Shown: positions 17,697 to 26,591, counted from the stretch's first letter. The stretch is 64,000 nt of DNA from Pseudarthrobacter siccitolerans (GCF_030823375.1 NZ_JAUSXB010000001.1:1178001-1242000), one strand, 5' to 3'. A program made the numbers and translations. The notes: generated by a model not told the origin, from the sequence alone.

Positions 17697-19277
17697 GTGA
17701 ACGATGCCGATAACACCCCCGATTCTGCTTCCCAGCCCCTGGACGAGCGCGTCAACAACCGCTCCCAGCGGCCCAGTTCCGACGCCTTCAAGGCCTTTAT
17801 GGCCAGCAACTGGGCGCCGTCCAGCCAGGAACTCCCGGCCCGCGACGCGGTGGCCACTTACGCCGCGACCCGGCGCAAGGCCATCTCCGACCAGTTCAAA
17901 GGCGAACGCCTGGTCATCCCGGCCGGACCCTTGAAAGTCCGCTCCAACGACTGCGATTACCGCTTCCGCCCCCACTCAGGCTTTGCCCACCTCACCGGTC
18001 TGGGCCTTGACCATGAGCCGGACGCCGTCCTGATCCTCGAGCCTGTTGGGGAAGGAAAGGGCGACGACGGCGCGAACCACCGTGCCACGCTGTACTTCCG
18101 CCCCCTGGCCGGGCGCGATACCGAACAGTTCTATGCCGATTCGCGATCCGGCGAGTTCTGGATCGGGGCGCGCCCCACGCTGGCCGAGTTCGAGGCCCGC
18201 CTGGGCCTGGCCACGGCCCACATCGACCAGCTCGAAGCTGCCATCACCAAGGATGTGGGTGCCCCCGAGATCGGCGGCATCTCCATCCGCCTGGTCCGCA
18301 AGGTGGACGAGAACATTGATGCCCTGGTGGACACTGCCCGGTACAACACCGCCAAGGACCCGGACAACCTGGACCTCGGCGTCCTCGATGCCCTGGATGA
18401 GAAGCTCAGCGAAGCCCTCTCCGAGCTGCGCCTGCTCAAGGACGGGTGGGAGATCGAGCAGATGGAGCTCGCCGTGGCCGCCACGGTGGAAGGTTTCGAA
18501 GAGGTAGTGAAGGCCCTCCCCCGGGCGCTCACGCATGCCCGTGGGGAACGGGTAGTGGAAGGGGCTTTCTTCGCCCGCGCCCGCGAGGTGGGCAACGAAC
18601 TGGGCTATGACACCATCGCGGCCTCGGGCAACAACGCCACCGTCCTGCACTGGACCCGCAACACCGGCAGGATCAATGCCGGCGAGCTGCTGCTGGTGGA
18701 CGCCGGGGTGGAAGCCGACTCGCTCTACACCGCCGACATCACGCGGACCCTGCCGGCCACCGGCGTGTTCAGCGACGTCCAGCGCAAGGTCTACGAGGCC
18801 GTCCTGGATGCTGCAGACGCCGGTTTCGCCGCGGCACAGCCCGGCACAAAATTCCGCGACATCCACACCGCTGCCACCACTGTGTTGGCCGAGCGGCTCG
18901 CTGAATGGGGACTGCTGCCCGTCAGCGTGGAGGAGGCCATCAGCCCGGAGGGGCAGCAGCACCGCCGGTGGATGCCGCACGGCACGAGCCACCATCTGGG
19001 CCTTGACGTCCACGATTGCGCCCAGGCCAAACGGGAGCTCTACCTGGACGGCGTCCTCACCGAGGGCATGGTGTTCACCATCGAACCGGGCCTGTACTTC
19101 AAGGAAGAGGACCTTGCGATCCCCGCTGAATACCGCGGCATCGGAGTACGGATCGAGGACGACATCCTGATGACCGCCGAAGGCCCGGTCAACCTGAGCG
19201 CTGCCCTGCCGCGCAAAGCCGACGACGTGGAGAACTGGATGGCCGGCATCTACCGCGAAGCGGACGGCACCCACTAG
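17697..19277 (+). CDS. pepP: Xaa-Pro aminopeptidase (M24B)
   Basis: 526 residues from GTG 17697. The N-terminal creatinase-like domain (about 60-220) holds VIPAGPLKVRSNDCDYRFRP and FAHLTGL. The C-terminal pita-bread domain has the dimetal ligands LLVDAGVEADSLYTADITRT (two Asp), GTSHHLGLDVHD (His), FTIEPGLYF (Glu) and RIEDDIL (Glu). It removes N-terminal residues preceding proline from peptides in the cytosol. The N-terminal 40 residues are a weakly conserved extension. A terminator follows at once. Confidence 0.93.
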   Translation: MNDADNTPDSASQPLDERVNNRSQRPSSDAFKAFMASNWAPSSQELPARDAVATYAATRRKAISDQFKGERLVIPAGPLKVRSNDCDYRFRPHSGFAHLTGLGLDHEPDAVLILEPVGEGKGDDGANHRATLYFRPLAGRDTEQFYADSRSGEFWIGARPTLAEFEARLGLATAHIDQLEAAITKDVGAPEIGGISIRLVRKVDENIDALVDTARYNTAKDPDNLDLGVLDALDEKLSEALSELRLLKDGWEIEQMELAVAATVEGFEEVVKALPRALTHARGERVVEGAFFARAREVGNELGYDTIAASGNNATVLHWTRNTGRINAGELLLVDAGVEADSLYTADITRTLPATGVFSDVQRKVYEAVLDAADAGFAAAQPGTKFRDIHTAATTVLAERLAEWGLLPVSVEEAISPEGQQHRRWMPHGTSHHLGLDVHDCAQAKRELYLDGVLTEGMVFTIEPGLYFKEEDLAIPAEYRGIGVRIEDDILMTAEGPVNLSAALPRKADDVENWMAGIYREADGTH

Positions 19278-19292
19278 GAACTGCAGAAAACG

Positions 19293-19334
19293 AAAGCGGG
19301 GCCACCGGAAATCACCCGGTGGCCCCGCTTTTTT
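19293..19334. terminator. Intrinsic terminator after pepP
   Basis: AAAGCGGGGCCACCGG (19293-19308) pairs perfectly with CCGGTGGCCCCGCTTT (19316-19331) and a T-run extends to 19334. The A-run on the other arm lets it serve the convergent minus-strand gene ending at 19350 too. Confidence 0.9.
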
Positions 19335-19349
19335 GTGCCGGGAGAACGG

Positions 19350-20336
19350 CTACTGCCGCGGATCGCCTGACTGGCGCCGTTCGTCGACCGGACGCTGTTC
19401 GTCGACCGGGCGCTGCTCGTCCGCGGGCCGCTGGTCCGCCGGCTCCCCGCCGTCGGCCGGGCCGGCAAGGTGCTGGCCGTGAAGCCGCTGGCCTTCCGGA
19501 TACTGGGCGGCAGGCTGCTGCGGACCGGCCTGCGCATTCGCGTGAGGACCGCTTTCCGGAAGCCGGACGCCGTACTGTGGCCGGCCGTCGGGCAGGTCCG
19601 GGTAACGCACTGCCCGTGACGGCGCGGGGGAAGCCTGCTGCGGGCCGTCGTCGTGCGGCTGTTCTACCGGCGCACCATAGACCGGGCTCTCCTGCGCGGA
19701 CTCAGCGGACGACTGGCCGTACGGATCGTTCCAGCCGGAGGGGCGGGCAGGCCCTTGGCCCGGCTGCTGGTAGGGCTGGTTGTGATAATCCCGCTGCGTG
19801 TAAGGACCGTTGCCGGCGGCAGCGTCCGAGCGCGTCATGGGCAGCTGCTGCAGGAGCCTGCGGGCCTCGTGCGCGGCCTCGGGCGCCACGATGACGTCAT
19901 AGCTGGTGGCCACCACCTGGCTGGTGGAGGTGAAGTCGCGCTTTCCCCGCTGCATCGCGTAGGTGACGATGCCAAAGAGCATAAAGAACGCAGCACCCAT
20001 CAGCACGGATGTCAGGATGGAGAAGTACCCCGGTGACGGTGCGAAGAAGGAGAGCATCACGCCCACGAACAGGCCGAACCACATGCCGCTCAACGCACCG
20101 GACAGGGCAACCCGGGGGTAGCTCAGGCGCCCCGTGACCCGCTCCACCATCTTCAGTTCGTTGCCCACGATGGACACCATCTGCACGGGGAACTGCTGGT
20201 CCGCGAGGTAGTCCACCGCCTTCTGGGCATCCAGGTAAGAGGTGTAGGAGCCGACGGTGTCGCCGGTGGGAACGGCCCTGGCTTCGTCCATGCCGTTGGG
20301 GCCGCCAGCCTTGGGAGCACCAAATATGTTTGCCAT
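19350..20336 (-). CDS. General-stress-protein-17M-like membrane protein with a Gln/Pro-rich tail
   Basis: 328 residues from ATG 20336 (MANIFGAPKAGG); an upstream ATG at 20360 is possible. Residues about 30-75 resemble the YflT/general stress protein 17M fold (GSYTSYLDAQKAVDYLADQQ with VGNELKMVERVTGRLSY). Two transmembrane segments follow (VALSGALSGMWFGLFVGVML and FSILTSVLMGAAFFMLFGIV). The C-terminal 150 residues are a disordered Gln/Pro/Gly/Tyr tail ending in degenerate DEQRPVDEQRPVDERR repeats. The tandem repeats at the 3' end suggest slippage-driven length variation. Divergent from the MgtE-N/CBS gene. Homologs are sometimes labelled magnesium transporters without proof. Confidence 0.75.
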   Translation of the reverse strand: MANIFGAPKAGGPNGMDEARAVPTGDTVGSYTSYLDAQKAVDYLADQQFPVQMVSIVGNELKMVERVTGRLSYPRVALSGALSGMWFGLFVGVMLSFFAPSPGYFSILTSVLMGAAFFMLFGIVTYAMQRGKRDFTSTSQVVATSYDVIVAPEAAHEARRLLQQLPMTRSDAAAGNGPYTQRDYHNQPYQQPGQGPARPSGWNDPYGQSSAESAQESPVYGAPVEQPHDDGPQQASPAPSRAVRYPDLPDGRPQYGVRLPESGPHANAQAGPQQPAAQYPEGQRLHGQHLAGPADGGEPADQRPADEQRPVDEQRPVDERRQSGDPRQ

Positions 20337-20413
20337 AGTCCCATTCTTGCCCATGAGCATGTGTGCCGCCTGTAAATTCAGCTAAAAGAGAGCAGACTCG
20401 GTAGCCTGTAGGA

Positions 20414-21697
20414 GTGAGCACAACACCTACCCGCGTCTTCGTGGCGCGCCTGCTGGGACTCGACGTCTTCGACCCGCTGGGCGACCGGCTGGGCCGGCTG
20501 CGCGATGTCGTTGTGCTCTCCCGCGGCACCCAGGGAGCCCCGCACGTGGTGGGCATCGTGGTGGAAGTCCCCGGGAAGAAGCGGGTCTTTGTGCCCATGA
20601 CGCGGATTACCTCCATCGACCAGACGCAGGTCATCTGCACCGGCCTGGTCAATCTGCGCCGCTTTGAACAGCGCGGCGCCGAAACGCTGGTGGTGGCCGA
20701 GATGTTCGACCGGCGCGTCACCCTCCGGGACGGCAGCGGCGATGCCACCATCGAGGACATCGCCATGGACCAGAGCCGCTCCCACGACTGGTTCGTCAGC
20801 AAGCTTTTTGTCCGGCGGGGCCACTCGCTCTCGCCGCTGAGCCGGCTGCGCCGCAACGAAACCCTGATCATCGACTGGGCCGACGCCCTGCAGGGCCCCC
20901 GTACGGAGCCGCAGGCCGCCACCCAGTTCGTGGCAAACCATGAGGACCTCAAGCCTGCCGACTTCGCCGAAGCGCTCCAGGAGATGAGCGATAAACGCCG
21001 TTTCGAGGTGGCCAGCGAGCTCCAGGACGAACGGCTGGCCGACGTCCTGCAGGAGCTTCCGGAGGACGACCAGGTGGAGATCCTCTCCGCCCTGGACGTG
21101 CAGCGTGCCGCCGACGTGTTGGAGGAGATGGACCCCGACGACGCCGCCGACCTCCTGGGCGAACTCCCTTCCGCCCAGGCCGAAGAACTGCTCCAGCTGA
21201 TGGAGCCCGAGGGTGCAGAGGACGTCCGGCGCCTCCTGGAATACGACGAGGACACCGCCGGCGGCCTGATGACGCCCGTGCCGGTGATCCTGCCGCCCGA
21301 GGCCACGGTTGCCGAGGCCCTTGCGCATGTGCGGCGCGAGGAACTTTCTCCCGCGCTTGCTTCCTCCATCTTTATTGCCCGGCCCCCGCTGGAGACGCCC
21401 ACCGGCCGGTTCCTGGGCGTAGTCCACATCCAGCAGCTCCTCCGCTTCCCGCCCTTCGAGTCGCTCGGCAACCTCGTGGACAAAAACCTGGAGCCCCTGT
21501 CCGACCAGGCACACATCAGTGAAGTGGCACGGACCCTGGCCACCTACAACCTGAACTCCCTTCCGGTGGTCAACGACTCCGGCCGGCTTGTGGGGGCGGT
21601 GACCGTGGATGACGTTCTGGATCACCTGTTGCCCGATGACTGGCGCGCCCATGACGGTGAAGCCCCGATAAGAAGGCTCGGTGGCCGTATTGGCTGA
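20414..21697 (+). CDS. MgtE N-terminal and CBS-domain protein lacking the membrane domain
   Basis: 427 residues from GTG 20414. Order: a PRC-barrel-like N-terminus (VFVARLLGLDVFDPLGDRLG), the MgtE intracellular helical repeat domain at about 180-280 (FAEALQEMSDKRRFEVASEL, LADVLQELPEDDQVEIL), then a CBS pair with LMTPVPVILPPEATVAEALA and LNSLPVVNDSGRLVGAVTVD. Full MgtE has five C-terminal membrane helices; none are present here. The next gene, overlapping by 17 bp, encodes a DUF1003 membrane protein, so the two may work as one complex that senses Mg2+ or nucleotides. TAGCCT (20402-20407) lies 6 nt before the GTG, suggesting a leaderless mRNA. Confidence 0.85.
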   Translation: MSTTPTRVFVARLLGLDVFDPLGDRLGRLRDVVVLSRGTQGAPHVVGIVVEVPGKKRVFVPMTRITSIDQTQVICTGLVNLRRFEQRGAETLVVAEMFDRRVTLRDGSGDATIEDIAMDQSRSHDWFVSKLFVRRGHSLSPLSRLRRNETLIIDWADALQGPRTEPQAATQFVANHEDLKPADFAEALQEMSDKRRFEVASELQDERLADVLQELPEDDQVEILSALDVQRAADVLEEMDPDDAADLLGELPSAQAEELLQLMEPEGAEDVRRLLEYDEDTAGGLMTPVPVILPPEATVAEALAHVRREELSPALASSIFIARPPLETPTGRFLGVVHIQQLLRFPPFESLGNLVDKNLEPLSDQAHISEVARTLATYNLNSLPVVNDSGRLVGAVTVDDVLDHLLPDDWRAHDGEAPIRRLGGRIG

Positions 21698-22373
21698 CAT
21701 CAGTGCTCCAAAAGGCCCCGTACAGCGTCCCTCCCCCAAGACCGCCGGCAGCCTCGACACACCGCTGAGCGGCCGCCAGCGGATCCTCCCCAAGTTCTCC
21801 CCGGACCCGGACGCGTTTGGCCACGCCACTGAGGGGTTTGCCCGGTTCATGGGCACGCCGCAGTTCCTGGTCTACATGACGGTGTTCGTCGTCATCTGGC
21901 TTGCCTGGAATACCTGGGCACCGCTGGAATGGCAGTTCGACTCACGCGACCTCGGCTTCACCCTGCTGACCCTGATGCTGTCCCTGCAGGCGTCCTACGC
22001 GGCGCCCCTGCTGCTGCTCGCGCAAAACCGCCAGGACGACCGCGACCGCGTGTCACTGCAGCAGGACCGCCAGCGCGCCGAACGCAACCTGTCTGACACG
22101 GAGTACCTGACCCGGGAACTGGCGTCGCTGCGGATCGCCCTCCGTGAGGTGGCAACCAGGGACTACGTCCGCGCCGAGCTGCGCTCGCTCCTGGAAGACA
22201 TGCTGGAAGCCCAGGAAGAGCTTCGTTCCCATGATTCAACCGGTCAGGGGCAACACGAGTCCCCGCGGGACAAGGTCAGGGAAAAACTCAAGGAACAGCG
22301 CGAGCGGCAGCGGAACCCCCGCACCCAGCAGATTCCCCGGGTCAAACCGGGCCATTCAACCCAGGAACGTTAA
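21681..22373 (+). CDS. DUF1003 integral membrane protein
   Basis: 230 residues from GTG 21681, overlapping the preceding gene by 17 bp. Residues about 50-60 have the family segment FARFMGTPQFLVYMTVFVVIW, then LAWNTWAPLEWQFDSRDLGFTLL, giving two transmembrane helices. The C-terminal 110 residues are a charged coiled coil (LQQDRQRAERNLSDTEYLTR) and a basic tail. DUF1003 function is unknown. The stop is immediately followed by the TTG of mrp, so mgtE-N, DUF1003 and mrp form a tight operon. Confidence 0.87.
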   Translation: MAVLADISAPKGPVQRPSPKTAGSLDTPLSGRQRILPKFSPDPDAFGHATEGFARFMGTPQFLVYMTVFVVIWLAWNTWAPLEWQFDSRDLGFTLLTLMLSLQASYAAPLLLLAQNRQDDRDRVSLQQDRQRAERNLSDTEYLTRELASLRIALREVATRDYVRAELRSLLEDMLEAQEELRSHDSTGQGQHESPRDKVREKLKEQRERQRNPRTQQIPRVKPGHSTQER

Positions 22374-23513
22374 TTGAGCGCACCTCCCGCCAGTCCCTCC
22401 CCCGGGGCGGTCAACGCCGCCCTGGCCACCGTCATCGATCCCGAGCTCCGCCGTCCCATCACGGAACTGGGCATGGTGGAGTCAGTAGGAATTTCCGACG
22501 ACGGCCTGGTCACCCTCACGGTCCTGCTCACCATCGCGGGCTGCCCCCTGAGGGACACCATCACCGCCGACGCCACCAAGGCGCTGCTGGCAGTTCCCGG
22601 AGTGGCCGCCGTCGACGTTGACCTCAAGGTGATGAGCCAGGAACAGCGTGACGCCCTCAAGGAACTGCTCCGCGGCGCCGGCGGACAGCGCGGAATCCCC
22701 TTCAACCAGCCGGACTCGCTGACCAAGGTCTACGCAGTGGCCAGCGGCAAGGGCGGCGTGGGAAAGTCCTCCGTGACCGTCAACCTCGCCTGTGCCCTGG
22801 CCGCGCAGGGGCTGCGGGTGGGGATCGTTGACGCCGACGTTTACGGCTTCTCCGTTCCGGCACTGATGGGGATCACCCAGGCGCCCACCCGGGTGGACGA
22901 CATGATCCTGCCGCCGGTGGCTTACGGCGTGAAGGTGATATCCATCGGCATGTTCGTCAGCGGCAACCAACCGGTGGCCTGGCGCGGGCCCATGCTGCAC
23001 CGGGCGCTGGAGCAGTTCCTGACCGATGTGTACTTCGGCGACCTGGACGCCCTGTTCCTGGACCTGCCGCCCGGCACCGGAGACATTGCCATCTCCGTGG
23101 CGCAGCTGCTGCCCAAGGCCGAGATCCTGGTGGTCACCACGCCGCAGGCTGCCGCGGCGGATGTCGCGGAGCGGGCGGGCGCCATCGCCACCCAGACGGG
23201 GCAGAAGGTGGCCGGCGTGATCGAGAACATGTCGTATCTGGAAATGCCCGACGGCGGCCGGATGGATTTGTTCGGAAGCGGCGGCGGGGCGGTGCTCGCG
23301 GAGAGGCTGACGGCAACCGTAGGCGAGGACGTTCCGCTGCTGGGGCAGATCCCGCTGGATATCAAGCTGCGGGAGGGCGGCGATACCGGGAATCCGATCG
23401 TGCTTGCCCAGGCCGGGACGCCTGCGGCCGAAGCGCTTTCAGGGATTGCCGGCCGGCTGGCTGCCAAGCCGCGGGGTCTGGCCGGACTGAAGCTGGGGCT
23501 GCAGCCCCGCTGA
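22374..23513 (+). CDS. mrp: Mrp/ApbC-family Fe-S cluster carrier P-loop NTPase
   Basis: 379 residues from TTG 22374, with AGGA 8 nt upstream and no gap to the previous stop. Residues 10-90 are a DUF59/MIP18 domain (VIDPELRRPITELGMV, TIAGCPLRD). The rest is a ParA-like NTPase with the deviant Walker A GKGGVGKS (125-132), DADVYGFS and DLPPGTGD. Family members hold and transfer Fe-S clusters in dimers. The segment NMSYLEMPDGGRMDLFGSGG replaces the CxxC found at this point in E. coli ApbC, so cluster binding must differ. Confidence 0.92.
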   Translation: MSAPPASPSPGAVNAALATVIDPELRRPITELGMVESVGISDDGLVTLTVLLTIAGCPLRDTITADATKALLAVPGVAAVDVDLKVMSQEQRDALKELLRGAGGQRGIPFNQPDSLTKVYAVASGKGGVGKSSVTVNLACALAAQGLRVGIVDADVYGFSVPALMGITQAPTRVDDMILPPVAYGVKVISIGMFVSGNQPVAWRGPMLHRALEQFLTDVYFGDLDALFLDLPPGTGDIAISVAQLLPKAEILVVTTPQAAAADVAERAGAIATQTGQKVAGVIENMSYLEMPDGGRMDLFGSGGGAVLAERLTATVGEDVPLLGQIPLDIKLREGGDTGNPIVLAQAGTPAAEALSGIAGRLAAKPRGLAGLKLGLQPR

Positions 23514-23544
23514 CCTGTCTGGTCAGCAGCCGCGGGCCGGTTGG

Positions 23545-23958
23545 CTAGGTGGCTTCCGTATCGTAAGGCGCGGCTTCCCCAGGCGGGAGCGACTGCAGCA
23601 CGCGTTCCGGCCGCTGCGGAGCCGCAGTGCCAGCCCCCGCGACGGCAGCCGCACCGGCGACAGCGGCCACGGCTGCAGGCGCACCGGAGCTGACGGGCTT
23701 GGTGTCGTCGTCGAGCAGCGCTTCTTTGATGATGCGCCGGGGATCGTACTGGCGGGGATCGTACTTCTTCCAGTCGACATCGTCGATGTCGATCCCCACT
23801 TCTTCCTTGATCTGTTCCCGCGCACCGGAGGCCATCCGGCGGACTTCCTTGACCAGGTTGGCGAGTTTCTGCGTGTATTCGGGCAGCCGCTGGGGGCCGA
23901 TCACGAGGACGCCAATGATCAGCAGAAGAAAGAACTCCGGGCCGTTGATTCCAAACAC
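23545..23958 (-). CDS. tatB: Sec-independent translocase TatB-like protein
   Basis: 137 residues from GTG 23958. The N-terminus MFGINGPEFFLLLIIGVLVI with GPQRLPEY is the TatA/B transmembrane helix, hinge Gly-Pro and amphipathic helix. An Ala-rich C-terminal tail follows. TatB with TatC recognises twin-arginine signal peptides at the membrane; no tatC is in the window. Genomic position next to rseA/sigE and mrp supports TatB rather than TatA. TAATCT (23971-23966 on minus) lies 7 nt before the GTG, so a leaderless mRNA is likely. Confidence 0.85.
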   Translation of the reverse strand: MFGINGPEFFLLLIIGVLVIGPQRLPEYTQKLANLVKEVRRMASGAREQIKEEVGIDIDDVDWKKYDPRQYDPRRIIKEALLDDDTKPVSSGAPAAVAAVAGAAAVAGAGTAAPQRPERVLQSLPPGEAAPYDTEAT

Positions 23959-24027
23959 TTTAGGAAGATTACCCTCTCCGGGCTGCCAGTGACGATTCCC
24001 GTCTGTGGGTGGCGGAAACAGTCCGCA

Positions 24028-24891
24028 CTACTGGATAAACAGGGCCACGATCTTGTTCAGTCCGCGTTGCAGCCTGGCCGCTACCGGCTCCCCGCCCTGC
24101 GTCGGCGGCCCGTCCACGGCTTCGGCGGAAATGCCCGCCGCCGCGTGCTCGCTGAGAAGCCTCAGTATGGGTACGGCGTCGTCCGCCTGTTCCGCCGGCA
24201 GGTTGGACTCATAGGTGAAAGTCCGGTCCGGCACCCGGTAGGTGGCAGACCATGGCGAGGAAGCACGGACCTGCAGCCGCTCGCCGCCGGCGGCAACGGC
24301 CGCGTCCGCTTCCGGCCCGGCAGTATGGCGTTCCGTGAGGGTGGCATAGTGCGTCCCGTCGGAAAGTTTCAGCTCAACGGCGGGCCCGCCCTCAATCACA
24401 AGGGCCCTCGCGGACTCAAGGTGGAAGCCCATCGCTTCGAGCTCCGGGCATATCCAACCCTCGGAACGCAGGGAAGACAACCGCTCCGCACTCAGTGACC
24501 TGCCGTCTGCCGGCGTCTGGGAGGAAACATGGGCGAGGGTGGCGGCCGCTGCCGGACCACCTGCCTGGGCAGGGTCCCCGGCAACTGCAAAGGCGCCGGC
24601 CGCAAGAACACCGGCGGCTGCAACGGTGCCGCCGGCGGACATCGCCAGGATACGGACCGCTGCCCGGGGTGCCTGGCGTTGGGGGTAGGGATGCGGAGGC
24701 CGGTCAGCGAGCTCCTGGGTCCTGGCGAGGAGCCGGGCGGTCAGGTCGTCGCTCGCCGGCGGGATGGGGGCATCCCGCAGCCGCTCGAGGTACTGGCGTT
24801 CCCGGCGCACGGCCAAGGCGCATTCGTGGCACGACTGGAGGTGGCTGGCGGTGCGCTGATGCCTGCGTCCGAGCGGTAACTGGGGCCTCAT
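24028..24891 (-). CDS. rseA: Zinc-containing anti-sigma factor (RseA-like)
   Basis: 287 residues from ATG 24891, 7 nt after the sigE stop; the longer open frame to 25122 is only a shadow of sigE. HLQSCHEC gives the ZAS motif His17-x3-Cys21-x2-Cys24 that binds zinc and clamps the sigma factor. A Pro-rich linker and one hydrophobic helix at about 80-105 (ILAMSAGGTVAAAGVLAAGAF) come next, then an extracytoplasmic domain of about 180 residues. The layout fits a membrane-spanning anti-sigma factor of the ECF sigma encoded upstream. The MucB/RseB-like signal-sensing fold is possible for the C-terminal part but not certain. Confidence 0.85.
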   Translation of the reverse strand: MRPQLPLGRRHQRTASHLQSCHECALAVRRERQYLERLRDAPIPPASDDLTARLLARTQELADRPPHPYPQRQAPRAAVRILAMSAGGTVAAAGVLAAGAFAVAGDPAQAGGPAAAATLAHVSSQTPADGRSLSAERLSSLRSEGWICPELEAMGFHLESARALVIEGGPAVELKLSDGTHYATLTERHTAGPEADAAVAAGGERLQVRASSPWSATYRVPDRTFTYESNLPAEQADDAVPILRLLSEHAAAGISAEAVDGPPTQGGEPVAARLQRGLNKIVALFIQ

Positions 24892-24898
24892 GCGCCGT

Positions 24899-25513
24899 TC
24901 AGAGGATCCCGGCGATGCGCGGCAGCGACAGCTTGGGCCTGGACTGCTGCGGACGCGGGTCGCGGTGGGCCAGCTTCTCGCGGAGCATGGTCCGGCCACG
25001 GTGGATCCGCGAGCGGACCGTACCGAGCTTGACGCCCAGGGCCTCCGCCACTTCGTCGTAGGACAGGCCTTCAAGGTCGCACAGAACCACGGCCGCCCGG
25101 AAGTCCGGCGGGAGTTCCTCAAGCGCGGCCTGGACGTCGAGGTCGAGGTTGTTCAGCTCAAAACTCTGTTCCGGTCCGGGTTCGCGCCCGGGGATCCTCG
25201 ACTCGGCATCCTCGGCCAGGGCATCGAACCGGATGCGGGTTTTGCGGCGCGCCTGGTCCAGGAAAAGGTTGGTGGTGATGCGGTGCAGCCAGCCGTCCAG
25301 CGTTCCGGGCTTGAAGTTTTCCAGCGACCGGAAGACGCGGACGAACACCTCCTGGGTGAGGTCCTCGGCGTCGAACTTGTTTCCCGTCAGGCGGTAGGCC
25401 AGCCGGTATACCTTGGCGGAGTGGTTGGTCACCACTTCTTCCCAAGTGGGACGGACCCACTCGGCCTCGGCATTATTTGCTGCAGGGACAGGTGCCACAA
25501 CTGATGATGACAT
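24899..25513 (-). CDS. sigE: ECF RNA polymerase sigma factor SigE
   Basis: 204 residues from ATG 25513. Region 2 is [20 protein letters not shown] with [20 protein letters not shown], and region 4 is [20 protein letters not shown] with [20 protein letters not shown]. This matches group-IV sigma factors of the SigE type, which act on envelope and oxidative stress in Actinobacteria. The zinc anti-sigma gene follows in the same operon. The 230 bp upstream to the divergent O-methyltransferase gene must hold the promoter; no clear SigE-type -35 GGAAC was picked out by eye. Confidence 0.9.
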   Translation of the reverse strand: MSSSVVAPVPAANNAEAEWVRPTWEEVVTNHSAKVYRLAYRLTGNKFDAEDLTQEVFVRVFRSLENFKPGTLDGWLHRITTNLFLDQARRKTRIRFDALAEDAESRIPGREPGPEQSFELNNLDLDVQAALEELPPDFRAAVVLCDLEGLSYDEVAEALGVKLGTVRSRIHRGRTMLREKLAHRDPRPQQSRPKLSLPRIAGIL

Positions 25514-25743
25514 CGTCCACTCCCCTCATGGAATGCTAACGCCCGGATACTGTTGACATCTCTGATTCGGCGCCGACCACCCTATGGATGAGCGGATAAT
25601 AATCATTTCAAACTTGGCTGGGAATTTCCTGACTGCCGGAAAACTTCAGCCGTAGGCGCAACAGCCCGCCTTCCCGGCTGCCGGCACCGGACACAGTAGG
25701 CTGTAGAGGATACTCCCCCCTGCCGCCCAGAAAGCGAATATCC

Positions 25744-26376
25744 ATGAGCGCCGACAAGTCCATCAGCTGGTCCTATGCAGAAGATCTGCCCGCTGAGGAT
25801 GAGGTTATGCTTCGGGCCCGGGAGCGCTCCTTCGAACTCGGCGTGACCCCCATCGGGCCCGGCGTGGGAGCCGTCCTCACCGTACTGGCAGCGGCCTCCA
25901 AAGCCCAGACCGCCGTCGAAATAGGCACGGGAGCCGGCGTCTCGGGTGTCTGCCTGCTCCGGGGCCTCGGCCCGCACGCCGTCCTCACCACCATCGACGT
26001 GGACGTTGAACACCTCAAGGCCGCCCGCGAAGCTTTCTCCGAAGCCGGCAGCCCGGCCAACCGGACCCGCACCATCTCCGGGCGGGCGGGCGACGTACTG
26101 CCGCGGCTCACGGACGGCGCCTACGACCTCGTTTTCATTGACGCCGACAAGCCCGGACTTCCCGGCTACGTGGAGCAGGCCATCCGGCTCCTGAAGCCCG
26201 CCGGACTGCTGATCATCAATGACGCGCTGGACAAGGACAAGGTAGCCAACCCTGCCGGCCGCGAAGCCACCACGGTGGTCCTCCGCCAGGTGGGAAAGAA
26301 CATCCGCGACGACGAGAGGCTGGCTTCGGCCATGCTTCCCACCGGCGACGGCCTGCTGGTAGCAGTCAAAAAATAA
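25744..26376 (+). CDS. O-methyltransferase (class I, CCoAMT-like)
   Basis: 210 residues from ATG 25744. AVEIGTGAGVSGVCLLRGL is the AdoMet motif I, TTIDVDVEHLKAAREAF is the acidic loop, and YDLVFIDADKPGLPGYVEQA holds the metal-binding Asp of the methyltransferase-3 family. It probably methylates a small catechol-like hydroxyl compound; the substrate is unknown. Divergent from sigE, the same position as in mycobacteria by memory. Its stop overlaps the start of a perfect terminator. Confidence 0.9.
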   Translation: MSADKSISWSYAEDLPAEDEVMLRARERSFELGVTPIGPGVGAVLTVLAAASKAQTAVEIGTGAGVSGVCLLRGLGPHAVLTTIDVDVEHLKAAREAFSEAGSPANRTRTISGRAGDVLPRLTDGAYDLVFIDADKPGLPGYVEQAIRLLKPAGLLIINDALDKDKVANPAGREATTVVLRQVGKNIRDDERLASAMLPTGDGLLVAVKK

Positions 26377-26416
26377 GACAGGGTCCGCAGCCTTTCCAGG
26401 CTGCGGACCCTGTCTT
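26375..26416. terminator. Perfect 19-bp hairpin, bidirectional terminator
   Basis: The arm 26375-26393 (AAGACAGGGTCCGCAGCCT) pairs fully with 26398-26416 around TTCC. It sits between the convergent O-methyltransferase and DUF3117 genes. Confidence 0.9.
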
Positions 26417-26423
26417 CGCACGA

Positions 26424-26591
26424 TTAATCGGTGACGCCGACCAGGCATTCCCGAAGGTTGGCCGCTTCAGCAGCATTCAGTTCGACCACCAGGCGCCCGC
26501 CGCCTTCGAGCGGGACGCGCATGATCAGGCTGCGGCCCTCCTTGGTGACTTCCATTGGGCCGTCGCCGGTGCGTGGTTTCATAGCCGCCAT
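26424..26591 (-). CDS. DUF3117 family protein
   Basis: 55 residues from ATG 26591 with GGAGGGG 8 nt upstream, read directly from the sequence: it begins MAAMKPRTGDGPMEVTKEGR, continues SLIMRVPLEGGGRLVVELNA and ends ANLRECLVGVTD. This matches the tiny DUF3117 family conserved across Actinobacteria (Rv1211-like). Function unknown. The 230 bp upstream contains a perfect inverted repeat, so the mRNA probably has a structured leader. Confidence 0.9.
   Translation of the reverse strand: MAAMKPRTGDGPMEVTKEGRSLIMRVPLEGGGRLVVELNAAEAANLRECLVGVTD

Noticed and set aside
25004..25122. N-terminal extension of the anti-sigma factor frame up to 25122
   Set aside because: The extension is read inside sigE in another frame; the zinc motif protein starts cleanly at ATG 24891.
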